Assembly (NCBI GenBank): GCA_029261395.1
Contig: JAJDBJ010000029.1
Coordinates: forward strand, 22,686-86,685
Origin: Nitrospinaceae bacterium
Lineage (GTDB): Bacteria; Nitrospinota; Nitrospinia; Nitrospinales; Nitrospinaceae
Length of the DNA stretch: 64,000 nt
Direction: 5' to 3'
Shown here: one piece after another, positions 17,942 through 26,324 of the stretch
How positions within the stretch are numbered: position 1 is the first letter of the stretch
Layout: each line of letters begins with the position of its first letter
Program-made: the position numbers and the translations under genes
The notes under the pieces: generated by a model
The model's input: the letters and a program-made list of their open reading frames with translations, nothing else
What the model was told of the DNA's origin: nothing
Database searches by the model: none

Positions 17942-20623
17942 ATGACAGAAGAACCGAATCGAAAAGAAGGGGAGTTTGACGAAACTACCTCGTATAGTTT
18001 CCTCTATTTCCTGGTGGCTGGAGCCACCTTGTTTGTTACCTTGTGGGCATTCTGGGATGACGAATACATCCGTCGCGGATACAAAGAATTTCAGGATGTT
18101 TTTTACAAGGAGCAGTACGCTCGCGCCGAAACTGAATATAAAGAGATCAGTGAAAAAATCCGGGCTAAAGAACAAGAAATTTTAGCAGGCATTCAATCGG
18201 AAGAGCAAAAGCTGGGTAATAATAAAGAATACGAAAAACTCACAGAAGCGGCCTGGGAAGCGCAGATAAATTTGGCTGATGCCGTTGAAGAGCAAAAGTT
18301 CGCCAAGAGTCGGTTGGATGAATATTATTACTATTACAAAAAAGCCATGCATGAAGGTAAAAACTTCGAAGTCCAGCTGGCCAAAGTCCATAATACGGAA
18401 AAGGAGATTAAGGAATTCGATCCGATAATTGCTGATTTGACGGCCAAAAGGGACGAAGCCGAGGAAAAACTACTCAAATTCAAGAGCAAGAAAGAAAATC
18501 TGGAAAAAGAACTTGCCAAACTGGTCAGCGATAAGCAGATTCTTGATGGGCGAATGGATTATTACAAGCCGTTCCCTTTTTTCTGGAAACCCGCTGAGAT
18601 TTTGCAAACGGTGATCCCGTCTTACGGTAAAAACAACTTCCAGGAAACCACCTACAAAGTCGACCGGTGTCAGACCTGCCATATAGCCTACGATGATCCT
18701 TATTATAAGAACCATGAACAGCCGCTCAAAACACATCCCAATTTAGATATTTACATTAAAAAGCACGATCCCCAGGCGACGGGTTGTACTTGGTGTCACA
18801 AAGGGCAGGGCACCGCCACCGCACCCACCGAGGATGCGCATGGTTCGCATCACGAAATGGATCAATCTACAGGTATCAACGAACCTATTCTTTTAGGTAG
18901 CCTGATGCAGGCCAATTGCCGGAACTGTCATGCTCCGCAGGTTGAGTTGGAAGGGGCTCCGATACTTTCCAAAGGCAAGAAGTTGTTCATCAAGCTGGGT
19001 TGTCATGGATGTCACTTGGTGGACGGTTACCAAAAAGAGCGTAAGGTGGGTCCCAGCCTGCTTCGTATTGCTTCGAAAGTGGACCCGAGCTGGCTGGTCC
19101 GCTGGGTCAAGAAACCCAAGAATTATCTACCCAAAACCCGTATGCCGTATTTTAGTATGAGTGACGAGGATACACTGGCTATTTCGGCATACCTCTGGCA
19201 GGTTTCTGAAAAGGGTTATCAGGTTGCAGAGAAATATCAGGGTGGGGATACCGCTAAAGGTAAAAAACTATTTGAAATAGTTGGTTGTGAGGCCTGCCAC
19301 AAAGTCAATGGCAATGGCGAGCTGTTTGGCCCGGATTTAACACGCATCGGCCAAAAGGTGAATCCGGATTGGCTGGTCAGCTGGATCAACGATCCAGACG
19401 AGTACAATCACAACAGCACTATGCCGAATCTAAGGTTAACGCTGGAACAGGCTTCCGATATCACGGCGTACCTATTGCAATTTGATAAAATGCGGCCCCA
19501 AGAGGGTGTGGAAGAGCGACTCAACAATCCTGAGCTGGCCAAGTTAGGTGAGATCCTGGTTCGACGCCGAGGGTGTTTCGCCTGCCACGATATTAAGGGG
19601 ATGGAAAAAGAAGGCCGCATTGCTCCAGAGCTGACTGCATTCGGCAACAAGCAAGTGCGGGAACTGGAGTTTGGTGACTCTCATATTCCCCATACCTGGG
19701 AATCCTGGGCACGCACCAAGTTGGAAAATCCCAATGCCTATCGTACCGAGCGAATACTGGACAAGATGCCCAATTTCGAACTCGACTCGGATGAAGTGGA
19801 AGCCCTGTTGGTTCTGCTCAAAGGATTCAACGGAGTTAAAATTCCACAGCAATATCGGAAAAATTACAACGACGAGGAATTGACCATTGAGAATGGACGC
19901 CGGTTGATCACTCGCTACAATTGCCGCGGATGCCATGTTGTAGAACGCACCGGGGGTGATATTCAGGAATATCTGTCATCAAAAACTCAGTACCCGCCCC
20001 CTCTGGAGTTGGGGGATTACCATGTAGGCGAACGTCTGAAGGGTTCCTGGCTGTTCTCGTTCTTGAAAAAACCCACGCCAGTGAGAACTTGGATGAAGGT
20101 CCGTATGCCAACGTTTTCCTTCACTGATAAAGAGGTTCGCGATTTAACAGCCTACTTCGAAGCGATGTCGCCGAATGAGCTCAAGTATGAAGCTGACGTA
20201 CACATCAAAAAGAGCAAAGAGAGCATTCAGACTGGAGTGAAGATCGTCAATTATATGGATTGTGGAAAATGCCATGATGATGGCGCCAAGGGAATTGATT
20301 TCTCCATAGCCGCTCAACGGTTAAAACAAGACTGGATTCCAAAATGGCTTAAAGATACCCGGGGAATGATTCCGTGGACCCTGATGCCTGATCATTGGAC
20401 TCAGAAAGAGGGTAAATATACCATACCGACGAAATTCAGTGATCTCCGCGATTTCGAGGAAGGGAATGTTGATGCCCATCTTCAGCATATTAGCGACTTG
20501 ATCCTCTCTTACAATACCTCCGAGGGCATTAATTTTGACGCTTCTCTCGGGGGCGGTGGTGATGAAGAAAGTGAGGATGAAGCACCTGCCGAGGATGAAG
20601 AAGAGGACGAAGAGGACGAATAG
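17942..20623 (+). CDS. Octaheme c-type cytochrome with N-terminal coiled coil, bc-complex partner
   Basis: An 893-residue membrane-anchored cytochrome. One hydrophobic helix lies at about residues 19-37; a long charged helical region (about 45-200, rich in Lys, Glu and Ala) looks like a coiled coil. Eight CXXCH heme sites start at residues 243, 282, 326, 354, 449, 545, 661 and 774. Hemes 4-7 sit in cytochrome c class I-like units with GP-L-RI-KV-P-WL and RMP or TMP downstream Met signals. The tail is almost entirely Asp/Glu. There is no cytochrome c1 gene in the cluster, so this protein probably takes that role and passes electrons to periplasmic carriers. It begins 14 bases after subunit IV. 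The exact partner is inference. Confidence 0.93.
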   Translation: MTEEPNRKEGEFDETTSYSFLYFLVAGATLFVTLWAFWDDEYIRRGYKEFQDVFYKEQYARAETEYKEISEKIRAKEQEILAGIQSEEQKLGNNKEYEKLTEAAWEAQINLADAVEEQKFAKSRLDEYYYYYKKAMHEGKNFEVQLAKVHNTEKEIKEFDPIIADLTAKRDEAEEKLLKFKSKKENLEKELAKLVSDKQILDGRMDYYKPFPFFWKPAEILQTVIPSYGKNNFQETTYKVDRCQTCHIAYDDPYYKNHEQPLKTHPNLDIYIKKHDPQATGCTWCHKGQGTATAPTEDAHGSHHEMDQSTGINEPILLGSLMQANCRNCHAPQVELEGAPILSKGKKLFIKLGCHGCHLVDGYQKERKVGPSLLRIASKVDPSWLVRWVKKPKNYLPKTRMPYFSMSDEDTLAISAYLWQVSEKGYQVAEKYQGGDTAKGKKLFEIVGCEACHKVNGNGELFGPDLTRIGQKVNPDWLVSWINDPDEYNHNSTMPNLRLTLEQASDITAYLLQFDKMRPQEGVEERLNNPELAKLGEILVRRRGCFACHDIKGMEKEGRIAPELTAFGNKQVRELEFGDSHIPHTWESWARTKLENPNAYRTERILDKMPNFELDSDEVEALLVLLKGFNGVKIPQQYRKNYNDEELTIENGRRLITRYNCRGCHVVERTGGDIQEYLSSKTQYPPPLELGDYHVGERLKGSWLFSFLKKPTPVRTWMKVRMPTFSFTDKEVRDLTAYFEAMSPNELKYEADVHIKKSKESIQTGVKIVNYMDCGKCHDDGAKGIDFSIAAQRLKQDWIPKWLKDTRGMIPWTLMPDHWTQKEGKYTIPTKFSDLRDFEEGNVDAHLQHISDLILSYNTSEGINFDASLGGGGDEESEDEAPAEDEEEDEEDE

Positions 20624-20696
20624 AATTTATTCATAGCGGTTTCGGTCAAGGTTGGTGTAGAGTAGATAGAAGGATCTTAATTTAAAGGATAGTGAA

Positions 20697-20879
20697 ATGG
20701 AAAACTCGGGACTCGAAAATTTTCTAATTATTGCATTGAAACCTGACAATATGCCGATTGGTGCCATGTTGGGGATTGTGGCGTTTTGGTTTTGGGTGGC
20801 GATTGTTCAAATGGTTAAACATGATCGTCTTATTAAAAATGGCAAGAAAGACAAGATCTACGATGAAATGATCAAATAA
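20697..20879 (+). CDS. Small single-span membrane protein of the bc operon
   Basis: A 60-residue protein with one hydrophobic helix (about 20-40) and a basic C-terminus (KHDRLIKNGKKDK), so the C-terminus is probably cytoplasmic. A clear Shine-Dalgarno (AAAGGA) precedes the ATG. It follows the octaheme gene by 73 bases, and its stop abuts the next start with no gap, so it is likely translated as part of the same unit. Position and size suggest an accessory or assembly subunit of the complex. I recognise no family. Confidence 0.72.
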   Translation: MENSGLENFLIIALKPDNMPIGAMLGIVAFWFWVAIVQMVKHDRLIKNGKKDKIYDEMIK

Positions 20880-21374
20880 GTGGGCCTCTTCATAATCGCA
20901 TTTATTGCCTTCGTTATTGGGATCATCCTGATCCTCCTCTTAAAGAACGTCTCTCCGCCCCCTCCGCAGGAACAAATATACTTCGACAATCCCGACGATA
21001 AACCTTTCTACCTGCTAGAGCGTGAAGCGTTTAAGGAAAAATGTTTGGAGTTTCTCGGGAAATTCAATCTCGAGTACAAACATTCGGTCTGGGCCAACGA
21101 ACAGGAGCTGGAAATTGACATGCTGGATGAAACGCCGGTGGTCGGGGGCAAGTACCTGGCCTTGTGCATCTTTGATCCCCCTTACCAGCAGGTCGATCTT
21201 TTCAAGGTTAAGGGTTTTATCGATAGTGTTAAGGGGGAGGGTGCCGCACGGGGAATTGTAATCACCACCGGGTATTTTACAGAGGATGCAAAAAAAGTAC
21301 TGGACGAAGACCCTGTCGAACTGGTCAATGTTGTTTCTTTCCTGAGTTATTTAAAGAAGTTCGATATCTATTAA
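20880..21374 (+). CDS. Membrane-anchored Mrr-like (restriction endonuclease-fold) domain protein
   Basis: A 164-residue protein with an N-terminal transmembrane helix (about residues 2-22), a Pro-rich hinge and a soluble domain. The segment from about 75 to 160 resembles the Mrr/RecB-like nuclease fold: EIDML matches the metal-binding Asp strand, and GAARGIVITTGYFTEDAKKVL matches the G(V/I)xVTT-GF-A motif. The usual QxK strand reads LALCIFD, so the catalytic Lys and Gln are absent and nuclease activity is unlikely. The start is GTG directly following the previous stop. Attachment to a respiratory operon is unusual. The fold assignment is by motif resemblance only. Confidence 0.6.
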   Translation: MGLFIIAFIAFVIGIILILLLKNVSPPPPQEQIYFDNPDDKPFYLLEREAFKEKCLEFLGKFNLEYKHSVWANEQELEIDMLDETPVVGGKYLALCIFDPPYQQVDLFKVKGFIDSVKGEGAARGIVITTGYFTEDAKKVLDEDPVELVNVVSFLSYLKKFDIY

Positions 21375-21459
21375 ACCTCACCCTTCCATCACCTGTTCAA
21401 AATATTATCCACGCTTCCCTTATTTCCTCCTGCAAGCTTTGTGATATACTGATAAGCAT

Positions 21460-22347
21460 ATGAAAATTAAGGCTATATTAGAAAACGTGCGTCCCTCATT
21501 TTCCTTTGAATTTTTTCCGCCCAAGGACAGTGATGGATTTGAAAAACTGTTCACTACAATTGGACAGTTGAAATCCTGCCAGCCGACTTATGTTTCCGTC
21601 ACCTTCGGAGCGGGAGGCAGTACACGGGCTCAAACGATCGATTTAGTGGGACGTATTAAGAATGAAATCGGTCTCGAGTCGATGGCTCATTTGACCTGTG
21701 TGGGAAGCAGTCAGGAGGAACTTCGCTCCATTTTGGATACTCTTCAGGCAAAAGGTATTCAGAATATTCTGGCTTTAAGAGGGGACCCTCCACAGGGCCA
21801 GGATAAATTTGAAAAGCCTGAAAACGGATTTGAGTACGCCAACGAATTGGTTGCGTTTATTCGAAAGAATTATGATTTCTGTATCGGAGTGGCCGGATAT
21901 CCTGAAGGGCATGTCGAATGTCCGGATAAAAAAAAGGATCTGGAAAACTTAAAACGGAAGGTCGATTCCGGAGCAGACTTCATCGTAACCCAATTGTTTT
22001 TTGATAACCGCTTTTATTTTGATTTTGTCGAGCGGGCACGGGCTATCGGAATTAAAATTCCAATCATTCCCGGGATTATGCCCATTTTGAATGTCAAGCA
22101 GACTCAGCGGTTTACTAAAATGTGCGGCTCCACCATACCGGAAGCGCTTATGAAGCGGCTTGAGGGATCTCAGGACGAACCGGAAGCCGTTCGTAAAATA
22201 GGTATCGAACATGCCACGCTCCAGTGTGAGCATCTGCTTCAGGAAGAAGCACCGGGCATTCATTTTTATACTTTGAATCGGTCGAACGCGACTTTAAAGA
22301 TCCTGCAAAGTTTGCAAAATTTATCTGATAAAGTTGAGGATTGTTAA
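21460..22347 (+). CDS. metF: Methylenetetrahydrofolate reductase MetF
   Basis: Reduces 5,10-methylene-THF to 5-methyl-THF using a flavin. Family landmarks include FSFEFFPPKDSDG at the N-terminus with the catalytic Glu, SVTFGAGGSTR, HLTCVGSS, ILALRGDPP, VAGYPEGHVE, and the C-terminal TQLFFDNRFYFDFV and PIIPGIMPI. The length of 295 residues is standard for a bacterial single-domain MetF. It lies 85 bases after the Mrr-like gene. With folP and glyA elsewhere in the window it belongs to one-carbon metabolism feeding methionine synthesis. Confidence 0.97.
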   Translation: MKIKAILENVRPSFSFEFFPPKDSDGFEKLFTTIGQLKSCQPTYVSVTFGAGGSTRAQTIDLVGRIKNEIGLESMAHLTCVGSSQEELRSILDTLQAKGIQNILALRGDPPQGQDKFEKPENGFEYANELVAFIRKNYDFCIGVAGYPEGHVECPDKKKDLENLKRKVDSGADFIVTQLFFDNRFYFDFVERARAIGIKIPIIPGIMPILNVKQTQRFTKMCGSTIPEALMKRLEGSQDEPEAVRKIGIEHATLQCEHLLQEEAPGIHFYTLNRSNATLKILQSLQNLSDKVEDC

Positions 22348-22364
22348 ACAAACATTCATCCGTT

Positions 22365-23126
22365 ATGCAAATAATACTAGCGGCTCTGCTGATAACGATG
22401 TCCAGCGCTACCTCCGTTACGGCTCAACAGGAATCTATCCCGTCCCCCGTAGGTGATGTGATTGGCCGAAACATGGTCCTGATACCTGCAGGGAAATTTC
22501 AAAGAGGTTGTGATTCACTGGGGCCAGAGCATGGAGCCCCGGAACATCCCGTATACCTGGATGCGTTCATGATGGACATTTATGAAGTCACCAATGAACA
22601 CTTGGAAAAAGTTATGCCCGATCATCAATTGCGACGAAGCCTGTCCTCTTCCTGCGACAATTGCCCGGTTACTAAAATCACCTGGTATGAGGCGGCGGAT
22701 TACTGTCATTTGATCGGCAAGGCCCTTCCCAGTGAAGCTCAATGGGAAAAAGCCGCCGGAACCCCTAATGGATGTGAGTTTCCCTGGGGGCCGGACTTTG
22801 ATCCAAAAAAAAATCAGGCGCGCGGTGGTTTGGAATTGAAAGACAAGGCCAGCCCGGTGGGCAGTTATCCCCCTAATAAATTTGGAATTTATGATATGGG
22901 GGGGAATGTCTGGGAATGGGTTGCGGACTGGTACTCACCTCAGTATTATTTTATGGAACCCTTGTATAATCCAAGAGGACCTTCCCGGGGGGTGATGAAG
23001 GTTCGGCGGGGCGGGGCCTGGTCGGACAGCGTCAAAGCGATGAAGTCCGGATACCGGGACTGGAGTTATCCATTTTCAAGAAGCTACAGCGACATTGGTT
23101 TTCGCTGTGCCATCAATCTGAAATAA
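22365..23126 (+). CDS. Secreted FGE/SUMF1-fold protein without FGE catalytic cysteines
   Basis: A 253-residue protein with an N-terminal signal peptide (about residues 1-22, ending SVTAQQ) and a formylglycine-generating-enzyme-type domain: MVLIPAGKFQRGCDS, HPVYLDAFMMDIYEVTNEHL, VTKITWYEAADYC, LPSEAQWEKAA, YDMGGNVWEW, VRRGGAWSD and DIGFRCA. The catalytic Cys pair of true FGE, expected in the YRYRC region, is absent (GYRDWSYPF here). No sulfatase gene is nearby. It is better seen as a non-sulfatase member of the family, possibly a binding protein. A TTG at 22341 overlapping metF would extend it by eight residues; ATG 22365 begins directly at the signal peptide. Confidence 0.82.
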   Translation: MQIILAALLITMSSATSVTAQQESIPSPVGDVIGRNMVLIPAGKFQRGCDSLGPEHGAPEHPVYLDAFMMDIYEVTNEHLEKVMPDHQLRRSLSSSCDNCPVTKITWYEAADYCHLIGKALPSEAQWEKAAGTPNGCEFPWGPDFDPKKNQARGGLELKDKASPVGSYPPNKFGIYDMGGNVWEWVADWYSPQYYFMEPLYNPRGPSRGVMKVRRGGAWSDSVKAMKSGYRDWSYPFSRSYSDIGFRCAINLK

Positions 23127-23128
23127 CT

Positions 23129-23860
23129 ATGATCACACCAACCAAAATGGAATATATCAACCGCCTTGTGGCGGAATGTCTCTCGGAGGAAGAGGACTCT
23201 CTGGAGATGAAAGGCCGCTTCATCGGTGACGAAGGTTTGGAAGCTCTAATGCTGGCGGACAAACTGGAGAACATCGAAAACCTGGACCTTTCCAAGAATA
23301 AAATCACCCACCGGGGTATACCGCATTTGGTCAACTCGGACCGACTGGCCAAACTCAAGCGGTTGTATCTGGGAGAAAACCAAATCAGCGATCAGGGAGC
23401 GATTCCTTTATCTCAGGCCTCCTTTATTCCCAACCTGGTGCATATGGATGTGAGGCACAACAATATTGGACCGGATGGCGGGATGGCTTTGGGCCAGGCA
23501 CCCTTCAAAAAAGTTCAGGTGTTCATCGTGCAGGACAACCCGATTGGCGACGAAGCACTGAAAGCGATGGCGCTGAATCCGGGATTCATGCATGTCCGGA
23601 AACTCAATATCTATCGAGCCGATATCACCGATCAGGGGATCAAGACACTGGCCAAGTCCAAGGTGTTTAAAAAGTTGAAGCATCTCAACCTGGCCCGCAA
23701 TATTTTACGTGTGGACGCGGCGCTGGCTCTGGCGAACACCAAAACTCTTCTCAATGTCGAAACACTTTTAATGTTTGATACGTTCATCGGCGACCAGGGA
23801 GTGGATGCCCTCCTCAAGTCCGAAGGACTCTCCAAACTCAAGACCCTCCGATTGACTTAG
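23129..23860 (+). CDS. Leucine-rich repeat (RNI-like) protein, 243 residues
   Basis: A cytoplasmic-looking protein without signal peptide, built from about seven repeats of 24-27 residues of the ribonuclease-inhibitor type, with the pattern L-L-L-N-I-D-G repeated (LDLSKNKITHRG, LYLGENQISDQG, MDVRHNNIGPDG, LNLARNILRVD). Such LRR arcs bind proteins. It starts two bases after the preceding FGE-fold gene, so the two are likely coupled. A second, longer LRR protein of the same type is at 44974-46170. Function unknown. Confidence 0.8.
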   Translation: MITPTKMEYINRLVAECLSEEEDSLEMKGRFIGDEGLEALMLADKLENIENLDLSKNKITHRGIPHLVNSDRLAKLKRLYLGENQISDQGAIPLSQASFIPNLVHMDVRHNNIGPDGGMALGQAPFKKVQVFIVQDNPIGDEALKAMALNPGFMHVRKLNIYRADITDQGIKTLAKSKVFKKLKHLNLARNILRVDAALALANTKTLLNVETLLMFDTFIGDQGVDALLKSEGLSKLKTLRLT

Positions 23861-23883
23861 TAGAACTTAAAATTAACCAAATA

Positions 23884-24582
23884 TTAGCGAGAGTAACGCT
23901 CTTCGAGCCAGGGGTCAGCGGTGTTGGAGTAGCCACGTTGTTCCCAGAAGCCGAGCTCATCCTCCTCGCGGAAGACGATTTCGCCGATCCATTTAGCCCC
24001 CTTCCATGCGTAGAGTTGAGGAGTGATCATGCGCACCGGACCGCCATGCTCTTTTTCGATGGGTTTACCTTCCCATTGGTGGACCAGTAAAACATCATAC
24101 TTCATGGCTTCCTCCAGGGGGAGATTGGTCGAGTAACCGTCGTAGGCCTTGATGTAAACGAATTTGGCTTCCGGTTTGACCTGGCAGTGGTTGGCTATGT
24201 CTGAGAAACGAACGCCCACCCAGTGATTGTCCAGACGGCTCCAGGTGGTAACGCAATGGAAGTCGGAAACATCCTCGACTTGCGGGAAGCTTTTGAACTG
24301 CTCCCAACTGAACATGGCAGGCTTTTCGACCAGCCCGGAAAGGGTCAGGCTCCAGGCCTCCAGCGGGATTTCCGGTTGAACTCCCAGATCCAATACCGGC
24401 CACTTTTCAGTAACGTTTTGGCCCGGAGGAGTTTTAGGCATCCCATCCCGGTTCATTGGACCCTCTCCTAAAGGAAGGTCTCCCTCCCAGGATTTCTTTT
24501 CGGTCAATGACTTTTTATATTGAATCATTGCCTCGCGGGATTTAATCCGCCTGGTCGTGGTGTCAGGCTTGGGTATATTCAT
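23884..24582 (-). CDS. Sulfite oxidase-like molybdopterin oxidoreductase
   Basis: A 232-residue protein consisting of the molybdopterin-binding domain of the sulfite oxidase family. The Mo-ligand Cys is in FHCVTTWSR (near residue 114), followed by the conserved VKPEAKFVYIKAYDGYSTNLPL and GGPVRMITPQLYAWKGAKW segments. There is no signal peptide, no heme domain and no dimerisation domain, which fits the short cytoplasmic or unattached sulfite-oxidase-like group; the substrate is unknown. Its ATG overlaps the pgk stop (ATGA), so the pair is co-translated. It ends facing the LRR gene with only 23 bases between. Confidence 0.85.
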   Translation of the reverse strand: MNIPKPDTTTRRIKSREAMIQYKKSLTEKKSWEGDLPLGEGPMNRDGMPKTPPGQNVTEKWPVLDLGVQPEIPLEAWSLTLSGLVEKPAMFSWEQFKSFPQVEDVSDFHCVTTWSRLDNHWVGVRFSDIANHCQVKPEAKFVYIKAYDGYSTNLPLEEAMKYDVLLVHQWEGKPIEKEHGGPVRMITPQLYAWKGAKWIGEIVFREEDELGFWEQRGYSNTADPWLEERYSR

Positions 24583-26147
24583 TTGGGTGGAGTCAATTCC
24601 AGAAGAATAGCGGTTCCGGGAAGATAGGATTCAATCGTCGATTTTCCCTTGTCTTTTAAATAGCCTTCCAAAAACTCAAGTGCGGCACCACCACCCGTGG
24701 AAACGAAGAAATTGGAAGAAAAATAATTGAAGAGGGTATAGGTATCGTCAACATTGAAATCTATAGAGATTAAGTCGGGATTGATCGGTTGGTTCAACTG
24801 CAGGACCACCTGCTTGCGGATCAGGTTTTTAAGTTCATCAACGTTGATTTTGTTTAGAATTGCCGCAGAATCCCCCCCGCCAATAACCACGGAAAGGTCT
24901 TGGCTGGCAATCGCCGCCGCAAATAAAACCTGGGCCAGTTTGACAGAGCCTTCGGCATAATGATCGCAGTTGGGATGATCATAGGCACCCAACGGTCCAT
25001 TCCAGAATACTTGCTTGATATTCCCCTTTTGCAGAATATTCTTGGCGTAATTGACAATCGTTTTCGGCCCGAGGTCCAGTTGGAAATCCTGTGAAAAATC
25101 AGGTTCCGATTGGATGGTATAATCCGTTTCGAAGTAGTCCCGGGTAATCTTGTAATCATCCGGGAAAATGATTTGGACGTTATTTTTCAGCGCCAGGGTC
25201 ATAATTTCATGCGCGAGCTTGACTTCATTGATTAATTCCTGACATTCCTCTTCGCATTTGGATTCATACATTTTGGCGGGAATATGCTTCAGGGTAAGGG
25301 ATTCGATGACATCTTCCAGTTTTCGGGCCAGCAGAAACGCGTTCACCATTCGGCCACCGATAAAGATTAACTTGATTTTTGACTCCACAAACTGTTTTAA
25401 TATACCGATTTTGTCTGCGATTTTGGCTCCCCCGGCAATCAGAGCAGTTTGTTCCGGATGGTTGAGCACACGCTTCCCAAATTGTCCCAACTGGATAATC
25501 TCTTCATGAAGCAGGGTTCCCGCAACAGCCAACTTACCGGCCTTACGCATGATCTGGGGAAGTAACTTAATACTTTTAGTGACCCGATGACTACACCCAA
25601 AAGCACAATTGATAAACACATCAGAAATATTCCCCAACTCCTCAATGAATTCCTGACGGTAGGTCTCCGGCTTGCTGGGATCCAGCAGGTAGCGCAGGTT
25701 GGGTAGGAATTTTATGCCTCCTGCAGGGAGCTGATGATTGAAGCAGATTTCGAGGGAATTTTTAAAGTTGGAGTCGGTAATTTCCGGCGGAAAAATAGTG
25801 TAGGTGTCGCCGTACAGTTCGCGGATCAGAGTGTCGAAATGAGAACAAACAAATTGAATGTTAAAAATTCCGTCCCAGCCATGACGATCCAGTTTTTTAT
25901 GGGGACGGCCTAAATGGGAACCGATGATGATCCGGCAATTGCCATCGGTCAATTCATGAATTCTTTTAAAGGTAAGATCCAGGAATCGCCGGATGCGGGT
26001 ATCATCGCCGACGCGATAACCTTTGGGAGTCGATATGAGGGGTACGTTGAAATCGACCCGAATGAATATGGTTTTATTGATCAGGTGCTCTGGACGCAAA
26101 TCTTCCAATAGAGGCAATCTTAATTGATTTTCGGAAATCGCATCCAT
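24579..26147 (-). CDS. pgk: Phosphoglycerate kinase, extended form
   Basis: Transfers phosphate between 1,3-bisphosphoglycerate and ADP. Conserved parts are IFIRVDFNVPL, DDTRIRRFLDL, SHLGRPHKK, LPNLRY, AFGCSHR, ALIAGGAKIADKI, FWNGPLGAYD, VIGGGDSAAIL and VSTGGGAALEFLEG, so the main substrate- and nucleotide-binding residues are retained. At 522 residues it is about 120 longer than a typical bacterial Pgk, with insertions in both domains, and several positions deviate (NCAFG for the usual NDAFG). It is not with gap-tpiA but 12 kb away on the opposite strand, coupled to a molybdoenzyme. The start is ATG 26147 with a GTG one codon upstream. A diverged or horizontally acquired Pgk is likely. Confidence 0.9.
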   Translation of the reverse strand: MDAISENQLRLPLLEDLRPEHLINKTIFIRVDFNVPLISTPKGYRVGDDTRIRRFLDLTFKRIHELTDGNCRIIIGSHLGRPHKKLDRHGWDGIFNIQFVCSHFDTLIRELYGDTYTIFPPEITDSNFKNSLEICFNHQLPAGGIKFLPNLRYLLDPSKPETYRQEFIEELGNISDVFINCAFGCSHRVTKSIKLLPQIMRKAGKLAVAGTLLHEEIIQLGQFGKRVLNHPEQTALIAGGAKIADKIGILKQFVESKIKLIFIGGRMVNAFLLARKLEDVIESLTLKHIPAKMYESKCEEECQELINEVKLAHEIMTLALKNNVQIIFPDDYKITRDYFETDYTIQSEPDFSQDFQLDLGPKTIVNYAKNILQKGNIKQVFWNGPLGAYDHPNCDHYAEGSVKLAQVLFAAAIASQDLSVVIGGGDSAAILNKINVDELKNLIRKQVVLQLNQPINPDLISIDFNVDDTYTLFNYFSSNFFVSTGGGAALEFLEGYLKDKGKSTIESYLPGTAILLELTPPK

Positions 26148-26243
26148 CACGCTTGAAAAATAATAAAAACAATAAGTTAGATATCAAATAGTAGTGTAAA
26201 ATATTAACTTGAAAAGAACAAGGTCCATTGCCAACCAACTTGC

Positions 26244-26257
26244 GTTATTAAAATAAC
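26244..26257. promoter_or_regulatory. AT-rich perfect dyad between pgk and rne
   Basis: GTTATT, two A residues, then AATAAC form a perfect inverted repeat of six-base arms in the 212-base divergent intergenic region. It could be a regulator site or a small hairpin. No regulator is recognised. Confidence 0.3.
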
Positions 26258-26324
26258 ATGACTTTCCGGATTTGGAAATTTAAAGTTTTGATTTAACATG
26301 ACATCCGGGTGCAATGGGCGGGCT

